Origin: Cyanophora paradoxa
Lineage: Eukaryota > Glaucocystophyceae > Cyanophorales > Cyanophoraceae
Length of the DNA: 22,651 bases
Direction of reading: 5' to 3'
NCBI GenBank assembly: GCA_004431415.1
Contig: QPMI01000155.1
Location: 1 to 22,651 of the forward strand
The position numbers and the translations under genes were made by a program. Below are positions 10,141-18,697 of this stretch, one piece after another; the stretch's first letter is position 1, and each line of letters begins with the position of its first letter. The notes under the pieces were generated by a model, which was not told the DNA's origin, searched no databases, and was given only the letters and a program-made list of their open reading frames with translations.

Positions 10141-10198
10141 GTAACTGAATAGTCGGCCAATTTTTACAAGTATGTACAATGGAATGACGCAATACTAT

Positions 10199-11267
10199 TT
10201 ACAGCATCTCAAAGTCAGAGTCATCGTCATCGGAAACCAACTCAATGAGGCCCTCGGGCGCCGACTTAAGGGGAATGCGGGAAGGGACTGCGCTGCCTGC
10301 ACCAAGTCCTGCCGCTCGCGCTCGCGCTGCGCCGCCAAGGCCGCTGCCGCCTCTGCCTCGCGCTGCTGCTGAGCCTCGATGCGCGCCTTGAGCTCGGCCG
10401 CCTCCTTCTGCTTGCGCTCGGCGATCCGCGCCTTGTTGATCTGGTACTGGACAAGGCGCTCGTGGCGCCGCTTGCGCTCCAACTCCTTGCGGAGCTCGTT
10501 GCAGAGGACGCGCTTCTCAATGGTCTTGACGTGCTGAGTCAGGCGCTCGCTGTAGTGTGACGTCACGCGAGAACGGGCAATGCCGGCGCCGAGCTTCAAG
10601 TCCTTCTCGTGTGCCTTGGCGGGGTCCTTGACGCGCTCGGAGTTGTCGGTGAATGACGTAGTCTCCATGAACTTCTTCTTGACGATTGACTTGGTCTTGA
10701 TAATGCGGCGCTTGCGAGTCGGGTTTTCGTTGTCGCCTTCAGAGTCAGAAGACGACTCAGAGTCGTATGGAATCGGCACGTCAAAGTCGATGAAGTCGTT
10801 GATGTCAGACTCGACGTCAGAGGCCTCGGACTTGGCGTCATCGGCGGGCTCGGGGGCGGGCTCGGCGACGGGCTGAGGGGCAGATGACGACGATGACGGA
10901 GGGGGGTAATTCGTGAAGACTTGAGGGGGTAGGCCCAGGCGAGCGTCTCGGCAGCAGACTCGGCGAAAAGCTTGGGGTCGCCCCAGCCGTTGGCGGTCTT
11001 GACCCAGCCGGGGACGGGGGGCACGTCGACGGGGGGCTCGGGCTTGGGTTGCTTGGACTTGGATTTCTTGGCCTTGGACGTGAAGGCGGACTTGGGGAGA
11101 AGTTGCACTTCGGGGCCAGTGGCGCGTAAGATGGCATAATTGTAGATGTACCCCAGAGCGTCGGCGCGCTGCTCCATCTCAGGGGTAGCCCCTTGAGTGC
11201 CACCGGAGTTAGCCCACGTTGCTTGGACAAAGGCGAAGTCCTCGGCAAGCTCAGCGGGAATCGACAT
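10199..11267 (-). CDS. Acidic, coiled-coil protein of unknown function, two frameshifts
   Basis: The start is ATG at 11267 (MSIPAELAEDFAFVQATWAN), directly after a pyrimidine tract and CAG that look like a 3' splice site. The N-terminal part (about 120 residues) contains LGYIYNYAILRATGPEV and GWVKTANGWGDPKLFAES. A Pro/Ser and acidic linker follows (DDAKSEASDVESDINDFIDF), then a basic patch (RKRRIIKTKSIVKKK). After that comes a long Arg/Glu/Ala coiled coil (about 10290-10540), and the C-terminus is acidic (SDDDDSDFEML) with the stop at 10199-10201. Two one-base deletions in C runs, near 10920 and 10280, break the frame. Repairing each gives a continuous protein of about 355 residues. The basic-acidic mix could suit a nuclear or chromatin protein, but no family is recognised and either host or viral origin is possible. 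Confidence 0.6.
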
Positions 11268-11326
11268 CTGCGCAAAGGGAAAAGAAATCAGCAAAGGCAA
11301 AACGTGAGGTGACTGTGAGGGCGGAC
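11268..11326 (-). other. Probable 5'-UTR intron of the acidic coiled-coil gene
   Basis: Read on the minus strand, this 59-nt stretch begins GTCCGC, a donor also used in the PI3K gene in this window. It ends in a pyrimidine-rich tract and GCGCAG immediately before the ATG. It implies that the gene is spliced by the host machinery. Confidence 0.5.
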
Positions 11327-11605
11327 TTGTGAAAATTCGGAGAGGCAGGGTTTCCTTGGGCTGAGAGAAGGCGGCGAACCCGTTTCAAGAGTGAGGCAAA
11401 ATGGCGGCGGACCGCGGTTTTGTGGGCGAATTTTTTCCTGGGCTAGTTCGCAACGGAAAACGTTGCCAACTGGCCTGAAAAAGCCAAATTTAGCGTTGGA
11501 CCGAAGACAGAAAAAGGAGCCGGCCTGACGGAAATTGCCCGAGTGCGTCCGCCGAAGGTCGAGTCTCGGATGGGGGGTACACCCTCAGGGGCCCCCCCTG
11601 GCCCC
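11327..11605 (-). promoter_or_regulatory. 5' flank of the acidic coiled-coil gene
   Basis: No coding sequence is visible. Read on the minus strand, the stretch next to the intron contains a GCCGCCATTTTG word (about 11398-11409) of the type found near transcription starts of housekeeping genes. No TATA box is evident. Confidence 0.3.
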
Positions 11606-12076
11606 TCACCCTGGTAGTACCCTCTCAAAGGGATTTTCGAAGCCGTACAATTCTTGGTAAGTCTCGTAATCCGGGCTGTACCCCCTCACAATCTGCGGGA
11701 GCCCCATTGAAAGCCTCCGTCTATCCTCTCTCAATTCCCTGCGGAAAAGTCTACGGTCTTCTCGAGCTTCGCGCGTCACGCCAGCTGGGCGTGGTCTATG
11801 ATTGTTAGGGTTGTCGTAGCCTGGTCCCACCAGCCTCACGAAATTTTCGCGTATGGCCTCGGGGAGACTCTGGAAACGGTTCGTTGCGTGGAACTCGATC
11901 CATTCATTGAATCGACGCGGATATTGACGGATGACTTCAAGCACGCCCTGTGTGTTGGGCTCTGGTGTTATGTCGGGAATGTCATGTCCTGTGAGGTGCC
12001 AACGCCAGAACTCGCGCAGCCTCTCGAATGCCATATGCAACTCAAAGGGGAAATCGTAATAGAGATTGCCTGACAT
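11606..12076 (-). CDS. Intact hypothetical protein, 156 residues
   Basis: An uninterrupted frame runs from ATG 12076 (MSGNLYYDFPFELHMAFERL) to TGA at 11606-11608 (...YGFENPFERVLPG). It is rich in aromatic and charged residues, with segments LREFWRWHLTGHDIPDITPE, RFNEWIEFHATNRFQSL and a strongly basic-acidic helix REAREDRRLFRRELREDRRR. There is no signal peptide or membrane segment, and I do not recognise the family. Its ATG lies 60 bp from heptamer array copy 3. It is one of the few ORFs in the left 12 kb without a frameshift. It could equally belong to a mobile element, a virus or the host. Confidence 0.5.
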   Translation of the reverse strand: MSGNLYYDFPFELHMAFERLREFWRWHLTGHDIPDITPEPNTQGVLEVIRQYPRRFNEWIEFHATNRFQSLPEAIRENFVRLVGPGYDNPNNHRPRPAGVTREAREDRRLFRRELREDRRRLSMGLPQIVRGYSPDYETYQELYGFENPFERVLPG

Positions 12077-12136
12077 TTTTCTCCCCCTCCGAAAATTTCC
12101 CCGTTTTGAGTCCAGACTCTGATTCCAACTCTTCCC

Positions 12137-12192
12137 AAGTCCCAAGTCCCAAGTCCCAAGTCCCAAGTCCCAAGTCCCAAGTCCCAAGTCCC
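12137..12192 (-). repeat. GGGACTT heptamer array, copy 3
   Basis: Eight perfect AAGTCCC units on the plus strand (GGGACTT on the minus), preceded by gattccaactcttccc, the same edge as copies 1 and 2. Orientation matches copy 2 and is opposite to copy 1. Confidence 0.95.
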
Positions 12193-12326
12193 AGGTCCCA
12201 TTTTTCTCCCATTTCAGTCCGAGATTTTGCCCAAGTCCAAATCCGGGCCCGGGATTCGAACCCTCGTTTTCGGTCGATTTCACGCGTGAAAAACGCACTT
12301 TTCGGCCTTTTCCGATTTTTCCTTTC

Positions 12327-12440
12327 TCGCGATCGCAGAAATGCCCCCGATCTCGAAATCGCGATCGAAAAGGGTCGCGATCGGGAGAAAGTCGCGATCA
12401 CCAGGGTCGCGATCGGGTCGCGATCGCCGCGATCGCCAGC
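12327..12440. promoter_or_regulatory. Cluster of TCGCGATCG palindromes
   Basis: At least six TCGCGATC(G) or GCGATCGC words lie within about 115 bp (about 12327, 12357, 12373, 12391, 12405, 12416 and 12427). It lies between the 3' end of the phosphofructokinase gene and the 5' side of the minus-strand ORF at 11606-12076. A dense run of one palindromic word upstream of a gene suggests a protein-binding array. Confidence 0.4.
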
Positions 12441-12667
12441 CTCGGAGGGGGTACCCCCACAGCTGTTGCGGCGGTTATAAGAACCTCCGCAATCCAAGCG
12501 TCACTTCCGAGTCTCGAGCTCTCGGAGTTGCCTTTTCGCGTTTGGCCCATTGATGGCCCTCATATATAGTGCTATTGGGTCTAGAGAGCCATACTAGCTT
12601 GAAATCTCACGAACAGAGAGCGAAGCGGAAGGGGAAGCAGAGCCCTCGGAGGGCTAGAGCTCGGCGG
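12441..12667. other. Intergenic, 3' flank of phosphofructokinase gene
   Basis: Non-coding as far as can be seen. It contains TATA-like words (ggttataag near 12472, catatatag near 12561) and the second copy of the 14-mer gcttgaaatctcac at 12597-12610. The TATA-like words face both ways and no transcript can be assigned. Confidence 0.4.
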
Positions 12668-15600
12668 CTAGAAGAGGTCGGGCTGGCCGGTGGAGGAGAG
12701 GAGGCGGCCCCACATGCGGCCGCGGGGGTCCACGGGGCTCGGCTGCTGCAGGTCCCCCAGCGGCAGCATCAGCCCCTTCTGGTTCACCTGGCGCGCGGCA
12801 TCCCGGGGTGACCTCGAGGGAGGCGGCGAGGCGCGCGCGCTCGGCGTTTATGCACGGCACGCTCGCCGTCGTGCTCTAGCACAGGCTTAAGGCCCGCGTG
12901 GGACGTTTGTGATCACCTGGCCCACCGCGAAGCCCGTGTACCCCGCCATCGCCCCGTGCACCGCCTGCTCGGCTTCAGCGTCGAGGGCGAGGGGGGCGCG
13001 GGGGCGGGGCGGGGCGCGCGTTGTGGGCCATGTGCGTGCAGAGCGTCGAGTCGGCTGCGTTCGCCGGCACAGACCGGATCATGTACGTCGGCTGCGGAAG
13101 GGAGGAAGGGACAGAATCAAGGAAGAAAGGGAAGGGAAGGGCAGGAAGGAGGGTACGGACGTCGATGTACTTGACGTTGGCCTCCTCCTTCTTCGCCTTG
13201 AAGTGCCTCGCGATCTCGTCCCGCAGGAACTGGGCGGGAAGGCGGGTTAGGCGGGGCGGGGTGGGGTCCGGGGGAAGGGGGAGGGGCGCGGGGGGAGGAC
13301 GCGCGGCGCCGATGTCGGGGCGGACGCCGGCGGCGTCGGGGGGGAGGAAGTCCTGGCCCGCCCCCTCTGCCGCCCGCCCGCCCCGCGCGAGGTCAGGCCC
13401 CCGCCGAGGGAGGACCCCCGCAGTGCCCCGGATATCGATCCCTGGCTCTAGCCGCCCCGGCCCGCCCGGCCCGCCCCGGCGCGGCGTCTCGGCGGACCGG
13501 CGAGGACGAGGGTGCAGTGGCCGCGGGTGCGGAGGCGGTGCTCGACGAAGGCGAGGAGCGGCGCCACGCGGAACTTCACCTCCGGCACCAGCGTGCACTG
13601 CCGGGGGGGGGCGGGGGGGGGGGCGGGGGGGGGGGGGGGGGCGGGGGGCGGGGGGGGGGGGGGGTGTTAGGCGCCGCGCAGGGCGGGGCGGCGGGCGAGG
13701 AGAGGCGAGGGGAGCTGGGCGAGGCCTAGCACGCGAATCTAGCAGGAGAAGAGCGCAAGGGGCGGCGAGGAAGGACGGGGCGGGGCGGGGCGGGGCGGTG
13801 GAGCCGGCGGGGTGGAGCGAGGGGAGCGGAGCCCATGGCGAAGCTCACGGGGGCCCGGCCCATGCGTATCCTAGGTCTGGCAGGAGAGGTAGGACGGGGC
13901 GGGGCGGGGCGGGGGGGAGGCGGGGGGCGAGGAGGAAAGGGCGCACGTTGACGTCGCGGGAGGCGAGCGTCGCGTGCGTCGCGATGTGCCCTGGCCCCTC
14001 AGCCCTCAGAGCGGGCGCGCGCAAGCGTGCTCGAGGGTGCTGGAGGGCGGACCGGCGTTGCGGCCCATGAGCTTGACGATGGCGACGCCGTTCGTCGCGC
14101 AGTGCGACTCCACGTGCGCCGACGCGATCGCCCGCGCCGCCTGCCCGCCCCCGCCCCTCCTCAGCGCGGGGCCGATGGAGAGGGCCCGCCAGAACCCGGC
14201 CGGAAGCTCAAGGGGCGCTGGAGCGACGGCGGGGCTAAAGATCCGGGTCGAGAGGGGCGGGCGGGGGCGGGCCTCCTCGACGGCGGTGTCGAAGCCGAAG
14301 GACTGGTCGATGACGGGGATGTCGTTGTCCACCGTCTTCGGCACCCCCACCACCGCGATCTGCGGGGCGAGGCGTGAGGCCGAGGAGGCGGGGAGGAGGA
14401 GGAGAGGGCGGGGGGGCCTTGAGGTGGCGGGCGCGGAACTCGTCGGCGAGGACCTGCGCGCTCCGCAGCGTCTCCTTGCCCCCGATCAGGTACACCTGCC
14501 CGAGTGCGGCATGGGTCTCGGGCGCGGGGGCGGGGGCGGGCGGGAGAAATGAAGGGAGGAGCGGAGGCCCGGGGGAACCTGGTTGAAGCCGTTGCGGAGG
14601 ATCGACTCGATGACCTTCTCCCGGTCGAAGCCGCCCCGAGCGCACCCCAGCACCGACCCGCCCTGAAGCGAGAGGGCGGGTTGGGCGGGAAGAGGGGAGG
14701 TTAGACGAATGGGGAGGGGTACGCGCCTGCTGGTGGATGCGGGCGACCGTCCGGGGCTCCAGCCGCTGCAGCTTTTCCTTCGGCTCGTCTGCGCACGTAC
14801 CCCCCCGCCGGAAGGTCGGGGGGGGGGGGGGGTGGCGAAGGCGCGAAGGTGTGGAAAGAAGGGGCGCACAGAATCCCTTCCATCCGAAGGGGATGCCGTA
14901 GATCTGAGGGGGTACGGGAAATCAGGAGGCGTAAGAAAAGAGCGGGGGTACGGGATGAAAGGCAGACCTCCTGGACTCCGTAGAAGAACGACAAGCACAT
15001 CACGATCTCGCGGATCACCGTGTTCAGGCCGGGGCAGAGGCCTGGAAGAGGGGGTACAGTGAGCGGCTGGAGGAGAGGGGTACGGTGTTCGGGGGGCGCG
15101 CCGCCGATGGTGACGATGGCTGCCTTGACGTCCTTGGGGTGGTAGCAGATCTCGCGGCGCGGGCCCGCCCGCAAGTAGAACGGGCCCGCCTCCCGCACCT
15201 CCCCGCTCTCTGGGGGTACGTCAACCGGGGGGCGGGGGGGGGGGGGGGGGCAGAAGCGCGAACCCGGGCGGGAGTACTTCTCGATGCCGCCGTGGAAGAC
15301 AATGCTGCCCAGGGCGTAGCTGTTTGGCTGCGGGCCCCCGGGGTTGAACTCGGGAGGAGGGAGAGCGGTGGGGGGTACACGCACGCCGACGAACTGGCGG
15401 TCGTTGTCGAAGGCGTCCTCCTCGAAGGCGGGTACGATGGTCTGGAAGTCCTTAAGGGCCGGGGAGGGGTAGTGCCCGATCTCCTGCGCTCCGGCCGGTT
15501 GGCCGCGCGCGTTCAGCTCTAGCCACCCAAACTCACAGCCACCGCTTGGCCCGGACCTTTCGGAAGTCGTGGATATGGGTTACGGGCCGGAGGACGGGCT

Positions 15601-15690
15601 TCATTAGGATGCTTCCGTACATCGCCCGGATCCGCTTCTTGCTCTCTGCGTGCCCCGGGCGGCCTTGCGTCAGTGTAGACGTAGGGGCCC
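12668..15690 (-). CDS. Plant-type 6-phosphofructokinase, multi-exon
   Basis: This enzyme phosphorylates fructose 6-phosphate in glycolysis. Exons read on the minus strand follow the plant-type PFK order: [15 protein letters not shown] and [10 protein letters not shown] (end 15102), then [16 protein letters not shown] (from 15041), then VARIHQQ (end 14727). Next come [40 protein letters not shown] (14418-14495), [20 protein letters not shown] (14273-14359) and VKLMGRNAG. They continue with [23 protein letters not shown] (from 13597), [12 protein letters not shown] joined to [30 protein letters not shown] (from 12964), and [18 protein letters not shown] with the stop at 12668-12670. The T-x-D-N-D catalytic motif and MGR substrate motif are intact. 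The phosphate-donor loop, normally GGDGT, reads GGKET. At least five introns have GC donors. The N-terminus is uncertain. The junction before the last exon leaves only 25 nt for an intron and is doubtful. Confidence 0.88.
13603..13664. repeat. Poly-G tract (poly-C in the transcript) inside a phosphofructokinase intron
   Basis: Nearly pure G with a few C interruptions. In transcript sense it is a C tract ending in GGCAG just before the exon that begins at 13597, so it occupies the position of a polypyrimidine tract. Shorter tracts of the same kind lie near 14820-14832 and 15237-15250, also inside introns. Confidence 0.8.
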
Positions 15691-15813
15691 GGGCCGGGCG
15701 GGAGGAGGGCTGAGCGACGGCGGGGCGTCACTGGACAAGCTAACAAAGAGAGCTAAAGAGCGCTTTTGCCCGCCTGGAGCGCGGCTCTGGGCTGGAACTA
15801 GACGGGCGGAGGT

Positions 15814-16185
15814 CTAGATCTGCGGCTCGGGCGGAGTTCCGGATCCAGGACTCGGCGCGGTCGCCCGGCCGGGATTATCGGGCGATCGCTGCACCCGACC
15901 TATCGCCGGCGCGTATGACTGCCCCCGTGACGCGAGCCAAGGCGCGGCGGCCGCGTTGACGTGCTCTACCCTATCCGAACGAGAGCCGGCATACGCGGGC
16001 TTCCGCGCACCGTCGGCGCCTCCGATATCGTCTGCACTGCTCTGATTGCGTTTGAGGGGAGGCCGCGGGCTACCGGTACTGTTCTTGCGGGCTGGATCGG
16101 TCGGGTTGGGCGCCGGCGCGGCCGGCACCGGAGCCCCCTCGGGCACGGTAGACATCGCCGCAGCTTTCGGCGCCTTCGCAGACAT
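15814..16185 (-). CDS. Possible N-terminal exon of the phosphofructokinase gene
   Basis: An open frame on the minus strand starts MSAKAPKAAAMSTVPEGAP at 16185. It includes a 14-3-3-like patch LKRNQSSADD and runs to a stop at 15814, about 120 bases before the first recognisable phosphofructokinase exon. It is low-complexity (Ala, Pro, Ser), typical of disordered N-terminal extensions. The true exon end would be an internal donor that I cannot fix. It could instead be a separate small gene or chance. Confidence 0.3.
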   Translation of the reverse strand: MSAKAPKAAAMSTVPEGAPVPAAPAPNPTDPARKNSTGSPRPPLKRNQSSADDIGGADGARKPAYAGSRSDRVEHVNAAAAPWLASRGQSYAPAIGRVQRSPDNPGRATAPSPGSGTPPEPQI

Positions 16186-16268
16186 GCTGAGATGCGCTGT
16201 ACCGGGCTTCGCAAGCGCCCAAGACAGGGCTACAGTCACCGAAGGGGGGGGGAGAAGGGGGGGGAGAA

Positions 16269-18187
16269 ATGACGCTGTTCTCGCTGCCGGTGGCGCCCAC
16301 GCGCGCCGCGGCGGTTCCGATCGGCTTCAAGAGCTTCCATGGGCGTGCCCTGCACGTCCCCGTCGCACGCCGGCCCCGATCGGCTGGCCGAACAGCGAGC
16401 TCGAGCACGACGGCCTGCCGCCAGCGGCAGGCGTGGGACGACCTCGCCGACGCAGTGGGAAACGTTCCGTCGGGGAAGCGGGCACGCGACGCGGCGAGCG
16501 CACCTGCGGGATCGCTGCGGAGGCAGCTCGCAGACGGCGCGCCTCGAGCCCCCGCCGCGCGGGGCGCGCTGACGCGTACGCGGCGGCAGGCGGCTTCCCG
16601 CTGCTGGTGGAGGCGCTGCCGCCGCGGGGCACGTCGGAGCTGGACGGCTGGGCGGCCTCCTTCGCCGCCCTCGCCGGGCGCCTCCCCGGCCGCATCGCCG
16701 CCTTCTCCGTCCCCACCAGGCCCGCCCGCCCCCCGCTCGCTCGCTCGCCCCCGCTCGGCCGCGGCCGCGGCTGAGGCGCGCGGGCGGGCCGCAGCCGTTC
16801 GGGAACGGGAACCGGGCGGGGTCGCTGGCGTCGGCGGCGCTGCTGGAGCGGCGCACCGGGGTGCCCGTGCTGCCCCACTTCACCTGCCGCGACCGCGACG
16901 CCGCCGCCGTCCAGGCCCGCCCCGCCCCGCCCCGCCCCGCCCCGCCCCGCCCCGTCCCCGGGCCCGACGCGGGGCGGGCGGGGCGGGACGCAGGGCGACC
17001 TGCTCGGCGCCTGCGCCCTCGGCGTCCGCCAGGTCCTCGCCGGTGCCTGTACCCCCTCCATTCCTTCCCCCCCCTCCCGGCGAGCCGCCGTCGCGTGCAG
17101 TGACGGGCGACCCGGCGCCCCACTCGCCCCACCAACACCCTCACATCCCCGCCTCCCCCGACGTCCGTACCCCCCGGCGCCCCCCTGCCCTCTTTAATCC
17201 CCCCGGCAGGCGGCGGCAGCCCCGGAGCACATCGACCCCGCCTTCCGCCGCGCCGTCTTCAACTTCGGTATCCCCCCCCCCTGCCCATCCTTGTACCCCC
17301 GCCCCGCCCCCCGCCGCCCTTACGCCCCGGGCCCGCAGACAGCTTCAAGCTCATCAGCCTGATGGCCCGCCTGCGGGACGAGGGGTACCCCGCTCTCGCC
17401 CCCACCCCCCACCGCTCGGCCCGACCCGGGCGCGCCGCCCAGGCTGGGCTTCGACGGGACGCCGGCGGCTGTACCCCCCGAGCTGCTGGTCGGGGCGGCG
17501 GCGAACCCCTGCGGGCCGCCCTCCCCCGAGGACCAGGCCCGCCGCACCGCCGCGAAGGTGCCTGTACCCCCCTCGGCCACTAACGAACCATCGGGCCGCT
17601 CACTTGGCTCAGATCGCGGCGGGGGCGGACTTCTTCGCGACGCAGCCGGTGCTGGACGCGGCGGCCTTCGCGGCCTTCCACGCCGCCCTCCGCGACCTCG
17701 GCGTCCCCGAGCGCTCCTACTTCATGCCCGCACCCCCGCCCGGGCCCGCCCGCCCGCGCCCTCAAGCGCCTCTCAACCTCCCACGCGCAGCGCGGGGGTG
17801 CCGATCTGCACGAGCGTCGCCAAGACGCGCAACATGCTGCAGGCGAGCCGATGGCCCCCCGGCCCCGCCCAGCCTTCCTTCCCTTAGCGCCGGGGCAGGC
17901 CTGGACGGCGTCGCCCCCCGGGGCGGAGTGGGCGTGGGCGCGGGAGGTGGAGGACCGGGCGGAGTTCCGCCGCCGCGGCCGCGCCCTCGCCGTCCAGCAG
18001 GCCCGCCCCCTCCTCCCTCGTGCACTCCGCCCCGCCCGGCCCGACGCCGTCCCCCGGGCAGGCGCGGCTGCTGCGGGAGGCGTTCGGGGCGGACGGGGTG
18101 CTGCTGTACCCCCTGTGCGCGGGGGAGGCGGACCTGCTCGAGAGCGTCGAGGAGGTCGCCGCCGCCCTTTCTGCCCCCGCGAGCTGA
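16269..18187 (+). CDS. Methylenetetrahydrofolate reductase (MetF-like), about 12 exons
   Basis: It reduces methylene-THF to methyl-THF for methionine synthesis, as an FAD-dependent TIM barrel. The confident part starts with exon 16590-16719 (FPLLVEALPPRGTSELDGW). Then come 16795-16914 (PFGNGNRAGS...LPHFTCRDRD), 16994-17042 (DLLGACALGVRQVLA), 17101-17162 (TGDPA), 17210-17267 (EHIDPAFRRAVFNF) and 17339-17384 (SFKLISLMARLRDEG). They continue with 17443-17557 (...SPEDQARRTAAK), 17613-17725 (IAAGADFFATQPVLD), 17791-17842 (GVPICTSVAKTRNMLQ), 17899-18000 and 18062-18187 (LLREAFGADGVLLYPLC). CRDR, TGDP and AGADFFATQ are family hallmarks. Exons join in phase except 16719/16795, which needs a one-base correction. 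Five introns start with GC (16720, 16915, 17726, 17843, 18001). The ATG at 16269 (MTLFSLPVAPTRAAAVP, transit-peptide-like) is a guess. Confidence 0.85.
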
Positions 18188-18661
18188 GGGTTCCACGCCC
18201 CACGCTCTCTCCTGGGAACGCGGCCCGCACCAGCCCGGCCATATCCCCCCCCCCCTCCCCCCCTCCCTCCCCCCTCCTCTCTCCCCGCAGGGCCTCCCCA
18301 AACATCCTTCTCCCCCCTCCCCCCCCCCCCCCCCCCCCCCCCACTCCCCACTCCCCACTCCGCCACGAGATGGCTGCAATTGCAACCAAATCAGTTCTCG
18401 TAATTTTCATTCGCATGTTCATGCTCGATTGTTTTTGTCAGCCTGACTCCAGGCCAGATTGATGACTAGTACTATTGGAATCAGGCTTGATTGCTGGCTG
18501 GAATCCAGCCTGCATAATCTGATCATGATAGAAATCCGCCGGCATCGCCGCCCCCGCCCCGCTGCCTGATCGCCCCGGGGCCCCGCGAGCGAACGCCCCA
18601 TGGCCATGCTCCCTCTCGAGCTCCCTCTCGGGCACCCGGTCCACCCCAGCCCGGCCCGGCG

Positions 18662-18697
<36 letters not shown>

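Noticed and set aside
9985-10160. Open frames spelling repeated Gly-Thr-Trp-Asp-Leu-Gly-Leu
   Set aside because: The 7-bp unit has no stop in that orientation, so three frames stay open by arithmetic; the same occurs at 9566-9631 and 12137-12192. No protein is implied.
10915-10925. Programmed -1 ribosomal frameshift site
   Set aside because: No X_XXY_YYZ slippery heptamer with a downstream pseudoknot is evident, and the same one-base deficit occurs at many G/C runs, so a consensus error or decay is simpler.
12246-12265. tRNA gene on the minus strand (ggttcgaatcc B-box-like word)
   Set aside because: The T-arm stem pairs over only three bases, and no A box, anticodon arm or acceptor stem can be drawn.
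13021-14070. Long plus-strand ORF rich in Arg and Gly
   Set aside because: It is antisense to phosphofructokinase exons and introns and is kept open only by extreme GC content.
14006-14353. A separate single-exon gene for the PKTVDNDIP protein
   Set aside because: The conserved exon (14273-14359) is followed by an intron with a GC donor; the continued frame is intronic and the next family motif resumes at the following exon.
15540-15570. An 18-nt intron (gtgagt...ctag) like those of chlorarachniophyte nucleomorphs
   Set aside because: It would join the phosphofructokinase exons in the wrong phase, and a donor further upstream gives a roughly 40-nt intron in phase.
17580-18422. Long minus-strand Arg/Gly-rich ORFs
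   Set aside because: They are antisense to the MTHFR exons, which give a family match; GC-rich DNA lacks stop codons.
18496-18510. Hairpin ggctgg-aat-ccagcc as a terminator
   Set aside because: The stem is six bases and the setting is eukaryotic; there is no reason to treat it as a terminator.
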